NCBI RefSeq assembly: GCF_003660455.1
Contig: NZ_QZVR01000020.1
Span: forward strand, 52,062 to 116,061
Direction: 5' to 3'
Length of the DNA: 64,000 nucleotides
DNA from: Nocardioides ferulae
GTDB lineage: Bacteria; Actinomycetota; Actinomycetes; Propionibacteriales; Nocardioidaceae
Below the pieces are notes generated by a model. The model made no database searches. It was given only the letters and a program-made list of their open reading frames with translations, and was not told the origin of the DNA. This document shows, in pieces, positions 25,145 through 34,948 of the stretch. Numbering within the stretch: position 1 is the stretch's first letter; each line of letters opens with the position of its first letter. The position numbers and the translations under genes were made by a program.

Positions 25145-25944
25145 GGATCTGGCACCAGAGCTTCACCGTGCTCGACGACGTGCCGCACTATCGCGACGCG
25201 CTGGCCCGGCACCTGTCCGCGCAGGCGGCGCCGGGAACGAAGATCGACCTGCACGGCATGTTGCCCGGCACCTACCCCTCGGCGTACCCGGGCACCCACA
25301 TCGGCCACGCCTACCTGGCCGGGCTGCACAAGGAGCAGTTCGTGCACGCCGCGCTGCGCGCCCAGGACGAGGGCTACGACGCGTTCCTGATCGCCACGAT
25401 CCCCGACACCGGCTACGAGGAGGTCCGCTCGCTGGTCGACATCCCCGTGGTCGCGTTCGGGCACACCTCGCTGCTGATGGCGGGGATGCTCGGCGACCGC
25501 GTCGGCATCGTGAACTTCATCGCCGCCCTCACCCCGCAGCTGCGGCGCAACGTCGCGCACTACCGGCTCGAGGCGCTGGTGGGCCCGATCGTGCAGGTGG
25601 CCAAGGGGTTCACCGACGTGATGGCGGCGTACGCCGACCCGGAGCCGCTGCTGGCGGCGTTCACCGACGCGGCGCGGCAGGCGATCGCCCAGGGCGCGAA
25701 CGTGATCGTGCCCGGCGAGGGGCCGCTCAACGTGTTCCTCGCCGACCAGGGCGTCACCCGGGTCGACGACGTGCCGGTGCTCGACTCGCTCGGCACCTGC
25801 GTGCGGGTCGCCGAGCTGCGGGCCGCCCAGCACGCGGCGACCGGGCTGCACCCGAACCGGGTCGGCTTCCACGGCTCGCAGCCGGCCCGCGAGGTCGTCG
25901 ACGCTGCCCGGGCGTTCTACGGGCTGCCGGAGGTGCTGGGGTGA
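25141..25944 (+). CDS. Asp/Glu/hydantoin racemase-fold protein without catalytic cysteines
   Basis: A 267-residue protein that follows the two-lobed Asp/Glu racemase superfamily: GYDAFLIATIPDTGYEEVRS, DIPVVAFGHTSLLMAGMLGDRVGIV, and GANVIVPGEGPLNVFLADQG. Relatives place one catalytic cysteine in each lobe. Here the first position is Thr86 and the second Glu193, so normal racemisation, maleate isomerisation or decarboxylation by cysteine thiols cannot occur. An altered lyase or isomerase activity is possible. Its ATG overlaps the previous stop (ATGA), and GTG of the next gene overlaps its stop, so it is firmly part of the operon. Confidence 0.78.
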   Translation: MRIWHQSFTVLDDVPHYRDALARHLSAQAAPGTKIDLHGMLPGTYPSAYPGTHIGHAYLAGLHKEQFVHAALRAQDEGYDAFLIATIPDTGYEEVRSLVDIPVVAFGHTSLLMAGMLGDRVGIVNFIAALTPQLRRNVAHYRLEALVGPIVQVAKGFTDVMAAYADPEPLLAAFTDAARQAIAQGANVIVPGEGPLNVFLADQGVTRVDDVPVLDSLGTCVRVAELRAAQHAATGLHPNRVGFHGSQPAREVVDAARAFYGLPEVLG

Positions 25945-27280
25945 GCTGGGACCTGGAGGTCGACGTCGCCGTCGCCGGCGGCGGCGCCTGTGGGGTGATG
26001 ACCGCGCTGCGTGCCGCCCAGGACCCCGACCTGGTGGTGGCGGTCTTCGAGCGCTCCACACGGGAGGGCTGCAACGCCGCGATCTCCAGCGGCAGCCTCG
26101 CCGCCGGCGGCACCCGCTTCCAGCGCGCGGCCGGCATCGTCGACTCCCCGGAGCAGCACGCGACCGACATCCTCGCCGCCAGCGGCGACCACGAGTGGGG
26201 CGACATCGTGCGCGCGCTGTGCGCGGTCGCCCCCGAGATGGTCGAGTGGCTCGCCGACGAGCTCGGCTACCCGGTCGAGATCGGCGCCGACATGCCGCGC
26301 GCCGGGATGTCGGTGCCGCGGCTGCACACCGACGTCGGACGCCACGGCGGCGGCCGGCTGATGGCGCACCTGCGCGCCGCCCTCGAGGGGCTGCCGAACG
26401 TCGCGTTCGTCGACGAAGCACCGGTGGTCGACCTGGTCGTCGACGACGGCACGGTGACCGGCCTGGTGGTCGAGCAGAACGGCGCCCGGCAGCGGGTGCG
26501 CGCGGGCGCGGTCGTGCTGGCCACCGACGGGTTCGCCGCCTCGCCGGCCCTGATGGCCGAGCACTGCGGCGACCTCGGCCACCCGTTCTACGGCGGGGTC
26601 GCCACCGCCACCGGCTCCGCCGTGCCGTGGCTGCACGCCCTCGGCGCGAGGTTCCGCAACATGGGCGCGTGCCTGCGCAGCGGCCTGGTCGTCGTCGACC
26701 ACGGCACCCGGGTCTCCCCCGCGCTCCAGTTCAACGGCGCGGTGCTCCTCGACGCCGACGGCCGCCGGTTCGTCGACGAGGAGGCCCACGGCTACTCCTC
26801 GATGGCCGGAGTCCTTCGCGCCCAGCCCGGCGAGCGGGCCGCGATGGTGTGGGACGCCGAGGCGATGGCCGCCACCCGGCACTCGGAGATGATGCGCGAC
26901 TGCCTGGCCGCGGGCGCGATCCGCGACCTGCCGGACCTGCCCGCGCTCGCGGCCGCGCTCGGGGTCGCTGCGGACACGCTGGCCGCGGCCCTCGAGCCGC
27001 TCCCCGGCCGCCGGCGCCTCGCCGCGCCGTACCACCTCGCCTGGGTGACCCACGGCGTGCTCGCCACCCAGGGCGGCGTCGTTGTCGACACCGCCGGCCG
27101 GGTGCTCGGCGGCGACGGGGAGCCGGTGCCGGGGCTGTACGCCGGCGGGGGCACCGTCTGCGGCCTGGCCGGGCCGTCGTCGGACGGCTACTCCTCCGGC
27201 AACGGGCTGCTCGCCGCGTTCGGCTTCGGCTGGATCATCGGCGACCGGCTCGCCGGGCGGGTCGACGCCGGGCCCGCGAG

Positions 27281-27898
<618 letters not shown>

Positions 27899-27952
27899 GT
27901 CGGGCCTTTCGGGTCGGGATCGCTGCGGTGGTCCCACGATGCGCCAGCGTCG

Positions 27953-27989
27953 CTGAACCCTCCCTGAACGCACCTGAAGCCGCGTTCAG
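27953..27989. promoter_or_regulatory. Response-regulator boxes upstream of the PepSY gene
   Basis: CTGAAC at 27953 and again at 27964 (11-base period), with a third CTGAAG at 27974 and an inverted GTTCAG at 27984. OmpR-type regulators bind direct repeats with this spacing. The same CTGAAC-N5-CTGAAC pair lies before the response regulator gene (30897-30913), also on the plus strand of a minus-strand gene. Confidence 0.6.
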
Positions 27990-28050
27990 GGGCGCGCGAC
28001 ACCGGACGAAGCGCTGCACCCGCCCGAATCGGGCTGCCAGGATGGCGGCC

Positions 28051-28836
28051 ATGACCGAGCAGGCCGGCGCCCCGGACGCGCCACGAGTCGAGATCTGGGG
28101 CGAGGGCGAGCCGGTCTTGCTCGTGCACGGGTCGATCGCGACCGGAGCGGAGACCTGGGAGCAGCAGCGGCCGCTGGCCGCCGAGGGGTTCGCCCTGGTC
28201 GTGCCCGACCGGCGCGGCTACGGCCGCAGCGCCGCGCTGGCCGCCGGCGAGGACTACGAGGTCGACGCCCACGACATCGTCGACCTGCTGGCGGTCCGGG
28301 GCGGTGCGCACCTGGTCGGTCACTCCTACGGCGGGATCGGGGCGCTGCTCGCGGCCGCCCTGCGGCCGGACGCCGTGCGGTCGCTGGTCGTGGTGGAGCC
28401 GCCGGCCTTCGCCGTCGCGGCCGGCCACCCTGCCGTGGACGCGATCGTCGCCGAGTCGGTCGCCCTGTGGGCCCGCGACGGTCTGTCCGACCGAGCCTTC
28501 GTGCTGGGGTTCCTGGCGACGCTGACGGACCCGACGGAGGTGCCCGAGCATCTCGTGGAGCACTGGACTCGGATCGTCGGGCCGCTGCGCCGGTGTCGTC
28601 CCCCCTGGGCGGCCCGGGTGCCGCTGGCCGAGCTCGCGGCCGCCCGGTTCCCGAAGGTCGTCGTGTCCGGTGGGCACCATGCTGCCTTCGACGCCACCTG
28701 CGAGGCCCTGGCCGCGGGGATCGGGGCGGAGCTGGTGGTGGTCACCGGGGCAGAGCACGAGGTGCAGGCCACCGGCGCGCCGTTCAACGACCTGCTGCGG
28801 GAGGTCTGGGGCCGGGCGCCGGCAGCCGGACGCTGA
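28051..28836 (+). CDS. Alpha/beta hydrolase
   Basis: A 261-residue hydrolase of unknown substrate. Visible are the oxyanion segment VLLVHGSIATGAETW, PDRRGYGRS, the nucleophile elbow LVGHSYGGIGA (Ser), and the catalytic His near the C-terminus in VVTGAEHEVQ. ATG 28051 is preferred over 28042 because AGGA then lies nine bases upstream. It stands alone, divergent from the PepSY gene. Its last 53 bases overlap the convergent histidine kinase gene, an unusually long tail-to-tail overlap. It lacks the meta-cleavage hydrolase motif. Confidence 0.82.
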   Translation: MTEQAGAPDAPRVEIWGEGEPVLLVHGSIATGAETWEQQRPLAAEGFALVVPDRRGYGRSAALAAGEDYEVDAHDIVDLLAVRGGAHLVGHSYGGIGALLAAALRPDAVRSLVVVEPPAFAVAAGHPAVDAIVAESVALWARDGLSDRAFVLGFLATLTDPTEVPEHLVEHWTRIVGPLRRCRPPWAARVPLAELAAARFPKVVVSGGHHAAFDATCEALAAGIGAELVVVTGAEHEVQATGAPFNDLLREVWGRAPAAGR

Positions 28837-30184
28837 ACCGGGCTCCACCGACAGGCGAGTCGGTGACCCCGACCGTGCCCCCGTGGGCGAGGACGATCTC
28901 GCGGACGATCGCCAGCCCCAGACCGCTGCCGCCGGCGTCGCGGGCGCGCGCCTCGTCCAGCCGGACGAACCGCTCGAAGACCCGCTCCCGCTGGTCGGCG
29001 GGGATGCCGGCGCCGTCGTCCTCGACGACCAGCTCGACCGCACCGGCCCGGTCCGGGCCCAGGGTGAGCCTGAGGGTGGACCGGGCGTGCCGGGCGGCGT
29101 TGTCGACCAGGTTGCGCACCACCTGCGCCAGGGCGAGCGGATCGCCGTCGACCCGGGCCGCCCCGACGCCGGAGGCGTCGACCGCGAGGCCGTCGCGGCG
29201 CACCCGCCGGGCCTCGGCCAGCACCAGGTCGTCGAGGTCGACCTCGCGGTGCATCCGGGCCAGCCCGCCCTCGTCGGCCCGGGTCAGCAGCAGCAACTGC
29301 TCCACCAGCCGCTGCATGCGCAGCGACTCCTCCAGCACCGTGTCGGCGAGCTCCCCGTCGGGGAGGGCCGCGGGGTGCGCGCGAGCGACCTCGGCGCTCT
29401 GCCGGATGCTGGCCAGCGGGGAGCGCAGCTCGTGGGAGGCGTCGGCGACGAACTGGCGTTGCCGGTCGCGGGAGTCCTGGAGCCGGCCGAGCATGGCGTT
29501 CATGGTCCGGGCCAGTCGCCCGACCTCGTCGCGGGTGCCCGGCTCGGGCACCCGGCGGTCGAGCCGGTCGCCCCCGATCCGCTCGACCTCGCGGCGGATC
29601 CGCTCGACCGGCGCGAGCGCCCGGCCGGCCACCATCCACGTGGTTCCGCCCACGAGGAGCAGCACCAGCGGCAGGCCGAGCGCCAGCGGCGAGATCAGCG
29701 CGTCGGTCGACTCCTCGACGTCCTCGAGCGAGGCGGCGACCACGATCTCGAGGTCACGGCCGCCGGCGTCCGCGTCGTCGGTCACCAGCAGGTAGGGCTC
29801 GTCCGCATCCGACAGGTCGACCTCGTCGCCCCCGTCGACGGGCAGCCGCCCCAGCCCCGGCTGGGAGGCGGCCAGCACCGTGCCACGCTCGTCGAGGACC
29901 TGCCAGACCAGCTCGTCGGGGTCCTCGTCGGCCTCGTCGGGGTCCCCGGTGGGCAGCGCGGACACCCCGCCGCCCTCGACCTGGGCCACCAGGTCGGCGG
30001 CCCGCTGCTCGGCCGTCACCTCCACGCCGTCGCGCAGCGAGCCACGGACCAGCAGCACGAGGGCGACGGCGGCGACCGCGAGCACGACCGCCACCACCAG
30101 CACGGCCGCGGCCGTGGTGCGCAGCCGCACGGAGCCGGGGGCCCACCCGCGCCGGTCCCTCGCGGTCCTCGGCCGCTCAGCCAC
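28784..30184 (-). CDS. Sensor histidine kinase
   Basis: A 466-residue membrane kinase. It has two transmembrane segments (AAAVLVVAVVLAVAAVALVLLV and PLALGLPLVLLLVGGTTWMVAG) flanking an acidic extracytoplasmic sensor of about 120 residues, then HAMP (LAPVERIRREVERIGG), the phosphoacceptor helix FVADASHELRSPLASI, the N box NLVDNAARHA, and G boxes VEDDGAGIP and GGSGLGLAIV. GTG 30184 overlaps the regulator stop by eight bases. It pairs with the response regulator at 30177 and probably controls the PepSY gene. Confidence 0.92.
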   Translation of the reverse strand: MAERPRTARDRRGWAPGSVRLRTTAAAVLVVAVVLAVAAVALVLLVRGSLRDGVEVTAEQRAADLVAQVEGGGVSALPTGDPDEADEDPDELVWQVLDERGTVLAASQPGLGRLPVDGGDEVDLSDADEPYLLVTDDADAGGRDLEIVVAASLEDVEESTDALISPLALGLPLVLLLVGGTTWMVAGRALAPVERIRREVERIGGDRLDRRVPEPGTRDEVGRLARTMNAMLGRLQDSRDRQRQFVADASHELRSPLASIRQSAEVARAHPAALPDGELADTVLEESLRMQRLVEQLLLLTRADEGGLARMHREVDLDDLVLAEARRVRRDGLAVDASGVGAARVDGDPLALAQVVRNLVDNAARHARSTLRLTLGPDRAGAVELVVEDDGAGIPADQRERVFERFVRLDEARARDAGGSGLGLAIVREIVLAHGGTVGVTDSPVGGARFSVRLPAPGPRPPAAGR

Positions 30185-30854
30185 CGTCGCTCCGCAGCCG
30201 GTAGCCGGCGCCGCGCAGCGTCTCGATCGCCTGGCGCCCGAACGGCCGGTCGATCTTGTTGCGCAGGTGGCGCACGTAGACCTCCACGATGTTGGGGTCG
30301 CCGTCGAAGTCGACGTCCCAGACCGCCTCGAGGATCTGCCGCTTCGAGACCACGTCTCCGGGGTGGCGCGCCAGGAACGCGAGCATGGAGAACTCCCGCG
30401 CGGTGAGCTCGACCTCGGTCTCACCCCGCCAGACCCGCCGGGCGGCCGGGTCGACGCGCAGGTCGCCCACCCGCAGCTCGGTCGGTCGCTCCCGGGCGCC
30501 GCGCCGCGCCACCGCGCGCAGCCGGGCCACGAGCACCGGGAACGAGAACGGCTTGGTGAGGTAGTCGTCGGCGCCGGTGTCCAGGCCCTCGACCTGGTCC
30601 CATTCGCCGTCCTTGGCAGTGAGCATGAGGATCGGCGTCCAGTCCTGCTCGGCGCGGAGCGTCTCGCAGACCTTGTAGCCGTTGATCCCGGGCAGCATCA
30701 GGTCGAGCACGATCGCGTCGTAGTCGTTCTCCCGCGCCAGCCACAGCCCGTCGGTGCCGTCGTTGGCGACGTCGACCGCGAACCCCTCGGCCTCGAGACC
30801 GACCCGCAGCGAGCGCGCGAGCCGCACCTCGTCGTCGACGACGAGCACACGCAT
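30177..30854 (-). CDS. OmpR-family response regulator
   Basis: A 225-residue regulator. The receiver domain (MRVLVVDDEVRLARSL, phosphoacceptor Asp in IVLDLMLPGING, TAKDGEWDQVEGLDTGADDYLTKPF) is followed by a winged-helix domain (ELTAREFSMLAFLARHPGDVVSKRQI, NIVEVYVRHLRNKID, LRGAGYRL). ATG 30854 has GGGAGG five bases upstream. It is co-transcribed with the kinase. CTGAAC direct repeats 43 bases upstream suggest autoregulation. Confidence 0.94.
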   Translation of the reverse strand: MRVLVVDDEVRLARSLRVGLEAEGFAVDVANDGTDGLWLARENDYDAIVLDLMLPGINGYKVCETLRAEQDWTPILMLTAKDGEWDQVEGLDTGADDYLTKPFSFPVLVARLRAVARRGARERPTELRVGDLRVDPAARRVWRGETEVELTAREFSMLAFLARHPGDVVSKRQILEAVWDVDFDGDPNIVEVYVRHLRNKIDRPFGRQAIETLRGAGYRLRSDGG

Positions 30855-30896
30855 AGGGGCCTCCCGGGGTCGGGGCACCATTCTCCGCCACGGGTG

Positions 30897-30913
30897 CTGA
30901 ACCTCCGCTGAAC
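30897..30913. promoter_or_regulatory. Response-regulator box (autoregulation)
   Basis: CTGAAC at 30897-30902 and 30908-30913, an exact direct repeat with 11-base period, upstream of the response regulator gene. The same pair precedes the PepSY gene. Binding by this regulator is inferred. Confidence 0.6.
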
Positions 30914-30948
30914 GCCCGCCGGTGAGACCCCGCCCCCGGGCAGCCGCG

Positions 30949-31065
30949 TCAGCGAGCGAGCACGTTGAGAAGCACGGTGAGGAGCACGGACGCCAGCACC
31001 GAGATCAGGATCATGGCCAGACAGCCGGGGGCGCCGCCGAGCGGCCGGACTCGGACGGGACTCAT
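30949..31065 (-). CDS. Small single-span membrane protein (38 residues)
   Basis: An open frame of 39 codons with a short polar N-terminus (MSPVRVRPLGG), one cysteine, and a single hydrophobic helix LAMILISVLASVLLTVLLNV ending in LAR. The C-terminal SVLLTVLLN-type pattern resembles small uncharacterised membrane peptides that I recall from other actinobacteria. It lies between the response regulator and the divergent SLC13-type gene, on the same strand as the regulator. There is no strong Shine-Dalgarno sequence (GGGCGG nearby). Function unknown. The evidence is composition and recollection of similar peptides, so it needs conservation support. Confidence 0.5.
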   Translation of the reverse strand: MSPVRVRPLGGAPGCLAMILISVLASVLLTVLLNVLAR

Positions 31066-31175
31066 GACCGCCCGGTGTCCGCCCGAGCACGGTTCCATGC
31101 CGGCGCCGCGCTACCGTGACCCGGCCAGTCCTGGAGGTGCCCCGCCGCCAGCCCGAACTTCTGGAGCGTCCGATC

Positions 31176-32945
31176 GTGTCTGCCGATGCCTGGATCACGC
31201 TCGGCGTGATCCTCGCCGTCCTCGCTCTGTTGGTCCGCGGGCGGGTGGCCCCGGCCGTCGTCGTGTTCGGCGGCGCGGTGGCCGTGCTGGTGCTCGGCGT
31301 GATCGAGGCCGACCAGGCGTTCTCCGGGTTCTCGAACTCCGCGCCGATCACGGTCGCCGCCCTCTACGTGCTGGCCGCGGGCATCGAGAAGACGGGGGCG
31401 CTCACCCCGGTGATGCAGAGCACGCTCGGCGAGCGCGGCTTCTACCGACGGCCGCTGCTCCGCACGCTGGTGCCCACCGCGGGGGCCTCGGCGTTCCTGA
31501 ACAACACCCCCATCGTGGCGATGCTGATCCCGCAGGTGACCACCTGGGCCAACCGCCGAGGCATGGCCGTGTCGAAGCTGTTGATGCCGGTGTCGTTCGC
31601 CGCCGTGCTCGGCGGCCTGATCACCGTGATCGGCACCTCGACCAACCTCGTGGTCTCCGGCCAGATGGACAGCCTCGGCCTGCGCGAGATCGGCTTCTTC
31701 GAGATCGGCCTGCTCGGACTCCCGATCGCCGTGGTCGGGCTGGTGGCGGTGATCGCCCTGGCCCCCCGGGTGCTGCCCGACCGCCGCTCGGCCCGCACCG
31801 AGATGGAGGAGGCCGGCCGGCGCTTCAGCGTCGAGATGATCGTCGAGCCCGGCGGGCCCGTCGACGGCAGGACCGTGGAGGAGGCGAGGCTGCGCAACCT
31901 GTCCGGGCTCTTCCTCGCCTCGGTGGACCGCGGCGACACCACGATCGCGCCGGTGCGTCCCGAGACCGTGCTGCGCGGCGGCAACCGCCTGCACTTCGTC
32001 GGACCGATCGACCGGGTGGTCGAGCTGCAGGAGATGCGCGGCCTGCGGTCGGCGGAGCTGGAGCACGTGCTCGACCTCGACGACCCGTCGGTGAGCTACT
32101 ACGAGGCCGTCGTCGGGTCGCGCTCGCCGTTGGTCGGGAGGAACCTGAAGGACGTCGGGTTCCGCTCCGCCTACCTGGCGGCCGTGCTCGGCATCCACCG
32201 CTCCGGACATCTGCTGGAGGGCCGGATCGGCACCGAGACCATCCACGTGGGCGACACCCTGATCCTGGTCTCCGACTCCGGGTTCCGGGAGCGGTGGCGC
32301 GACCGGGCCGACTTCCTGCTGGTCGCCCCGCTCGACGGCACTCCGCCGGTGACCACGTCGCGGGCCTGGGTGCCGGTCACCCTGCTGCTCGCGGTGGTCG
32401 TCCTGGCCGCGACCGGCCTGGTCCCGATCCTCGAGGGCTCCCTGGTCGCAGCGATCCTGCTCGTGGGCTTCCGGGTGCTCTCGCCGATCGAGGCGCGCCG
32501 GGCGATCGACATCGAGGTCATCGTCGTCATCGCCTCCGCGTTCGGGCTGGCGGCCGCGATGCAGGAGTCCGGGCTGGCCTCCAGCGTCGCCACCGGACTG
32601 GTCGACCTGTTCGGCGACTTCGGCGATCACGGGGTGCTGCTCGGACTCGTGCTCGCCACGATCGTGCTCACCGAGCTGGTGACCAACAACGCCGCCGCGC
32701 TGCTGATGCTGCCGATCGCCGTCTCCGCGGCGGAGGCGACCGGGCTGGACCCGCGCGGCGCCGCCATCGCGGTCGCCGTGGCCGCCTCGGCGTCGTTCCT
32801 CTCGCCGATCGGCTACCAGACGAACATGATGGTCTACGGCCCCGGTGGCTACCGGTTCACCGACTACGCCCGGCTCGGCTGGGTGCTGACGCTCACCGTG
32901 CTGGTGCTGACGGTGGCCCTGGTCCCGATGCTCTGGCCTGCCTGA
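31176..32945 (+). CDS. SLC13/DASS-type ion transporter with central TrkA-C domains
   Basis: A 589-residue membrane protein. The N-terminal block (VLALLVRGRVAPAVVVFG, SNSAPITVAALYVLAAGIEKTG, FLNNTPIVAMLIP, TVIGTSTNLVVSG) and C-terminal block (TELVTNNAAALLMLPIA, SPIGYQTNMMVYGPGGY) contain the paired SNT/NNT and TNxxV-type substrate-site hairpins of the divalent anion:Na+ symporter family. Between them are two cytoplasmic RCK-C/TrkA-C domains (about 200-365). It would transport sulfate, a dicarboxylate or a similar anion. GTG 31176 has GGAG nine bases upstream; a longer start at 31116 is possible. Confidence 0.87.
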   Translation: MSADAWITLGVILAVLALLVRGRVAPAVVVFGGAVAVLVLGVIEADQAFSGFSNSAPITVAALYVLAAGIEKTGALTPVMQSTLGERGFYRRPLLRTLVPTAGASAFLNNTPIVAMLIPQVTTWANRRGMAVSKLLMPVSFAAVLGGLITVIGTSTNLVVSGQMDSLGLREIGFFEIGLLGLPIAVVGLVAVIALAPRVLPDRRSARTEMEEAGRRFSVEMIVEPGGPVDGRTVEEARLRNLSGLFLASVDRGDTTIAPVRPETVLRGGNRLHFVGPIDRVVELQEMRGLRSAELEHVLDLDDPSVSYYEAVVGSRSPLVGRNLKDVGFRSAYLAAVLGIHRSGHLLEGRIGTETIHVGDTLILVSDSGFRERWRDRADFLLVAPLDGTPPVTTSRAWVPVTLLLAVVVLAATGLVPILEGSLVAAILLVGFRVLSPIEARRAIDIEVIVVIASAFGLAAAMQESGLASSVATGLVDLFGDFGDHGVLLGLVLATIVLTELVTNNAAALLMLPIAVSAAEATGLDPRGAAIAVAVAASASFLSPIGYQTNMMVYGPGGYRFTDYARLGWVLTLTVLVLTVALVPMLWPA

Positions 32946-32967
32946 TTCGAAAGGCGGGCCCCGCATC

Positions 32968-34155
32968 TCACCCTCGGGTGGCGGTGAAGTCCAGGTCGGC
33001 GAAGCAGCGGTCGGGGCCGGAGTAGCTGAAGTGGCCCTTGGTGACCTTGCCGCCGGCGATCCGGAACCGCAGCGTCGACACGTAGTTGGAGCCCTTGTCA
33101 CGTGCGTCGACGATGCCGTTGCGGGGGATCTTCGTGCTCGGGAAGTCATACATGTTCCACGAGGTGGTCGGCAGGTCCGGGTAGCCGCCGCAGCTGGTCA
33201 GTGCCTGGCCGCGCCAGCCGACCACGCGCCCCTTCCTCACCCGGAAGGTCACGTCGTTGTCGCTCGAGTAGCGGCCGGCCCGGGGCTTGGCGGGCGGGCG
33301 CACGGGGACCACCGCGAGCGTCCTGCTGGCACGCGCACCCGACCCGGACACCGTCACCGCGACCTTGGACCGGCGCTTGGCCTGGAGCGTGATCGGCACC
33401 TGGACCCGCACCTCGTCCGCCTTCGGCACGGTGCCCACCTTGACGCGCGGGGCCTTGATCCGCTTGCCCGTGACGCGCAGCACCACTCCCTTCGCCTCCA
33501 CGTCGCTGGTGTTCCGTACGGTCACCGTGTGCTTGGTGCTCACTCCGGGCACCAGTCGCAGCCGCTTCTGCTTGCTCCCGAGCAGTTCCACCGCTCCGAC
33601 GGCTAGCTTCGGCTTCGCGTAGTGGTCGGTCAGTCGGTCGATCATCACGTCGAAGTCGTCCGGCCCACCCAGGTAGGCCGGCCCGACCCGGGCCACCACG
33701 CAGTCCCAGGAGCCGTTCGGCGGCTCCTCGACGGCCTGCATCTCATAGACCGCGTCGTCATCGGGGCTGGTGGTCTCGGTCAGGACGGCCGAGATCTCGC
33801 AGCTGGCTCCGGACTGCTGCCCGAGGCCGATCTGCAGGTGGTCGCCCTCCTCCTCCGGTTCGGCCTTGAGCGTGATCGAGCCCTTGATCGTGGCGCTCGA
33901 CGAGCCGGCCGGATGGGTCACCACCACCCGGGCCCGTTCGATCTGCCGGTACGCCGGGGTCCCCGCGGCGGGCATCCCGGCGACGCTCTCGGTCAGCGTC
34001 GCCGTCTGCTTGACGAGCACCGCTGCTGTTGCCGGAGCACCGCCGGCCAGCGTGGGCAGGACCGACACGGCGAGCACGGCCGCCGTTCCCACCGCGATCC
34101 GTGGCCGGCGGCGAGTGCGCTGCGCCGAGCCTGAGCGATCCGCCATCCACGTCAT
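32968..34155 (-). CDS. Secreted protein of unknown function
   Basis: A 395-residue exported protein. The N-terminus has several arginines, a hydrophobic stretch (AVGTAAVLAVSVLPTLAGG) and an alanine-rich signal-peptidase-like site near residue 45. The middle part (HTVTVRNTSDVEAKGVVLRVTGKRIKAP, VTVSGSGARASRTLAVV) has the beta-sandwich look of CARDB-like adhesion domains. The C-terminus (DVTFRVRKGRVVGWRG, CGGYPD, RFRIAGGKVTKGHF, DRCFADLDF) may form a separate cystine-containing domain. Four later cysteines fit an extracytoplasmic location. It is a single gene convergent with the transporter. No enzyme motif seen. Confidence 0.7.
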   Translation of the reverse strand: MTWMADRSGSAQRTRRRPRIAVGTAAVLAVSVLPTLAGGAPATAAVLVKQTATLTESVAGMPAAGTPAYRQIERARVVVTHPAGSSSATIKGSITLKAEPEEEGDHLQIGLGQQSGASCEISAVLTETTSPDDDAVYEMQAVEEPPNGSWDCVVARVGPAYLGGPDDFDVMIDRLTDHYAKPKLAVGAVELLGSKQKRLRLVPGVSTKHTVTVRNTSDVEAKGVVLRVTGKRIKAPRVKVGTVPKADEVRVQVPITLQAKRRSKVAVTVSGSGARASRTLAVVPVRPPAKPRAGRYSSDNDVTFRVRKGRVVGWRGQALTSCGGYPDLPTTSWNMYDFPSTKIPRNGIVDARDKGSNYVSTLRFRIAGGKVTKGHFSYSGPDRCFADLDFTATRG

Positions 34156-34254
34156 CGCGAGACCCCTTCCGAGAACGGCTCAGCACCCTAGCAACGGTCG
34201 GGGCGGTCGAGAAGGCCTCCGAGCCGCGCCGCCGTTCGCTGCGGCGCGGGCGCC

Positions 34255-34866
34255 TCAACCGGTCGGTCCGGCTCCCCGCGCGCCGAGCCGTCCCAGGAGT
34301 CGCTCCACCAGCAGCAACTGATGTTCGGGACCGACCCGCTCGGGGTCGATGATCGCCTGGATCGACACGGAGTCGATCAGTGCCATCACCTCGTCGGCGA
34401 CCAGCTCGGGGTCCTCGTCGGGTGCGATCTCCCCGTCCTCCTGGGCCTGCTCGACGAAGGCCGCCCAGAGCCAGCGGGCGTCGGCGTTGGACTTGCTGCG
34501 GATCTCGCGCAGGTGGTCGCTGGCGACCGCGCGGCCGAGGAAGCTGACGTCGACCTGGGCCTCGAGGAACCTCTCCGCGTCGAGCGGGAGCGCCTCGAGC
34601 ATCGCCCGGCGCAGCGCGTCGACGCCGGTGCGGTCCGCGGTGGCGGCCATGATCCGGTCCCGGGCCTGGGCGAAGGCGAGCCGGTGGGCGGAGACGAGGA
34701 TGTCGTCCTTGTCCTTGAAGTAGTGCGCCAACACCCCGTAGGAGTAGCCGGCCTCCTCGGCGATCCGGCGCACGGTGGTGGCCTCGAGCCCGACCCGGCC
34801 GATGACCCTCCAGGTGGCGTCCAGCACCTCGCGTCGTCGCTCGTCGTGGTCGACGATCTTCGGCAT
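34255..34866 (-). CDS. TetR-family regulator
   Basis: A 203-residue regulator. The N-terminal HTH is complete (EVLDATWRVIGRVGLEATTVRRIAEEAGYSYGVLAHYFKDKDDIL), and the ligand domain follows the BetI-like pattern (LDAERFLEAQVDVSFLGRA, RWLWAAFVEQAQEDGEI, ADEVMALIDSVSIQAII). It is divergent from the aminotransferase gene with a 147-base AT-richer gap that holds a promoter, so regulation of that gene is likely. The ligand is unknown. Confidence 0.9.
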   Translation of the reverse strand: MPKIVDHDERRREVLDATWRVIGRVGLEATTVRRIAEEAGYSYGVLAHYFKDKDDILVSAHRLAFAQARDRIMAATADRTGVDALRRAMLEALPLDAERFLEAQVDVSFLGRAVASDHLREIRSKSNADARWLWAAFVEQAQEDGEIAPDEDPELVADEVMALIDSVSIQAIIDPERVGPEHQLLLVERLLGRLGARGAGPTG

Positions 34867-34948
34867 CGGTCTGCTCCTGTCCTGCTCCGGCGAACGCTAC
34901 CGCGCTCTCCGGGGACTCCTGCCCGGGGCACCGGATTCCGGAGATCGG

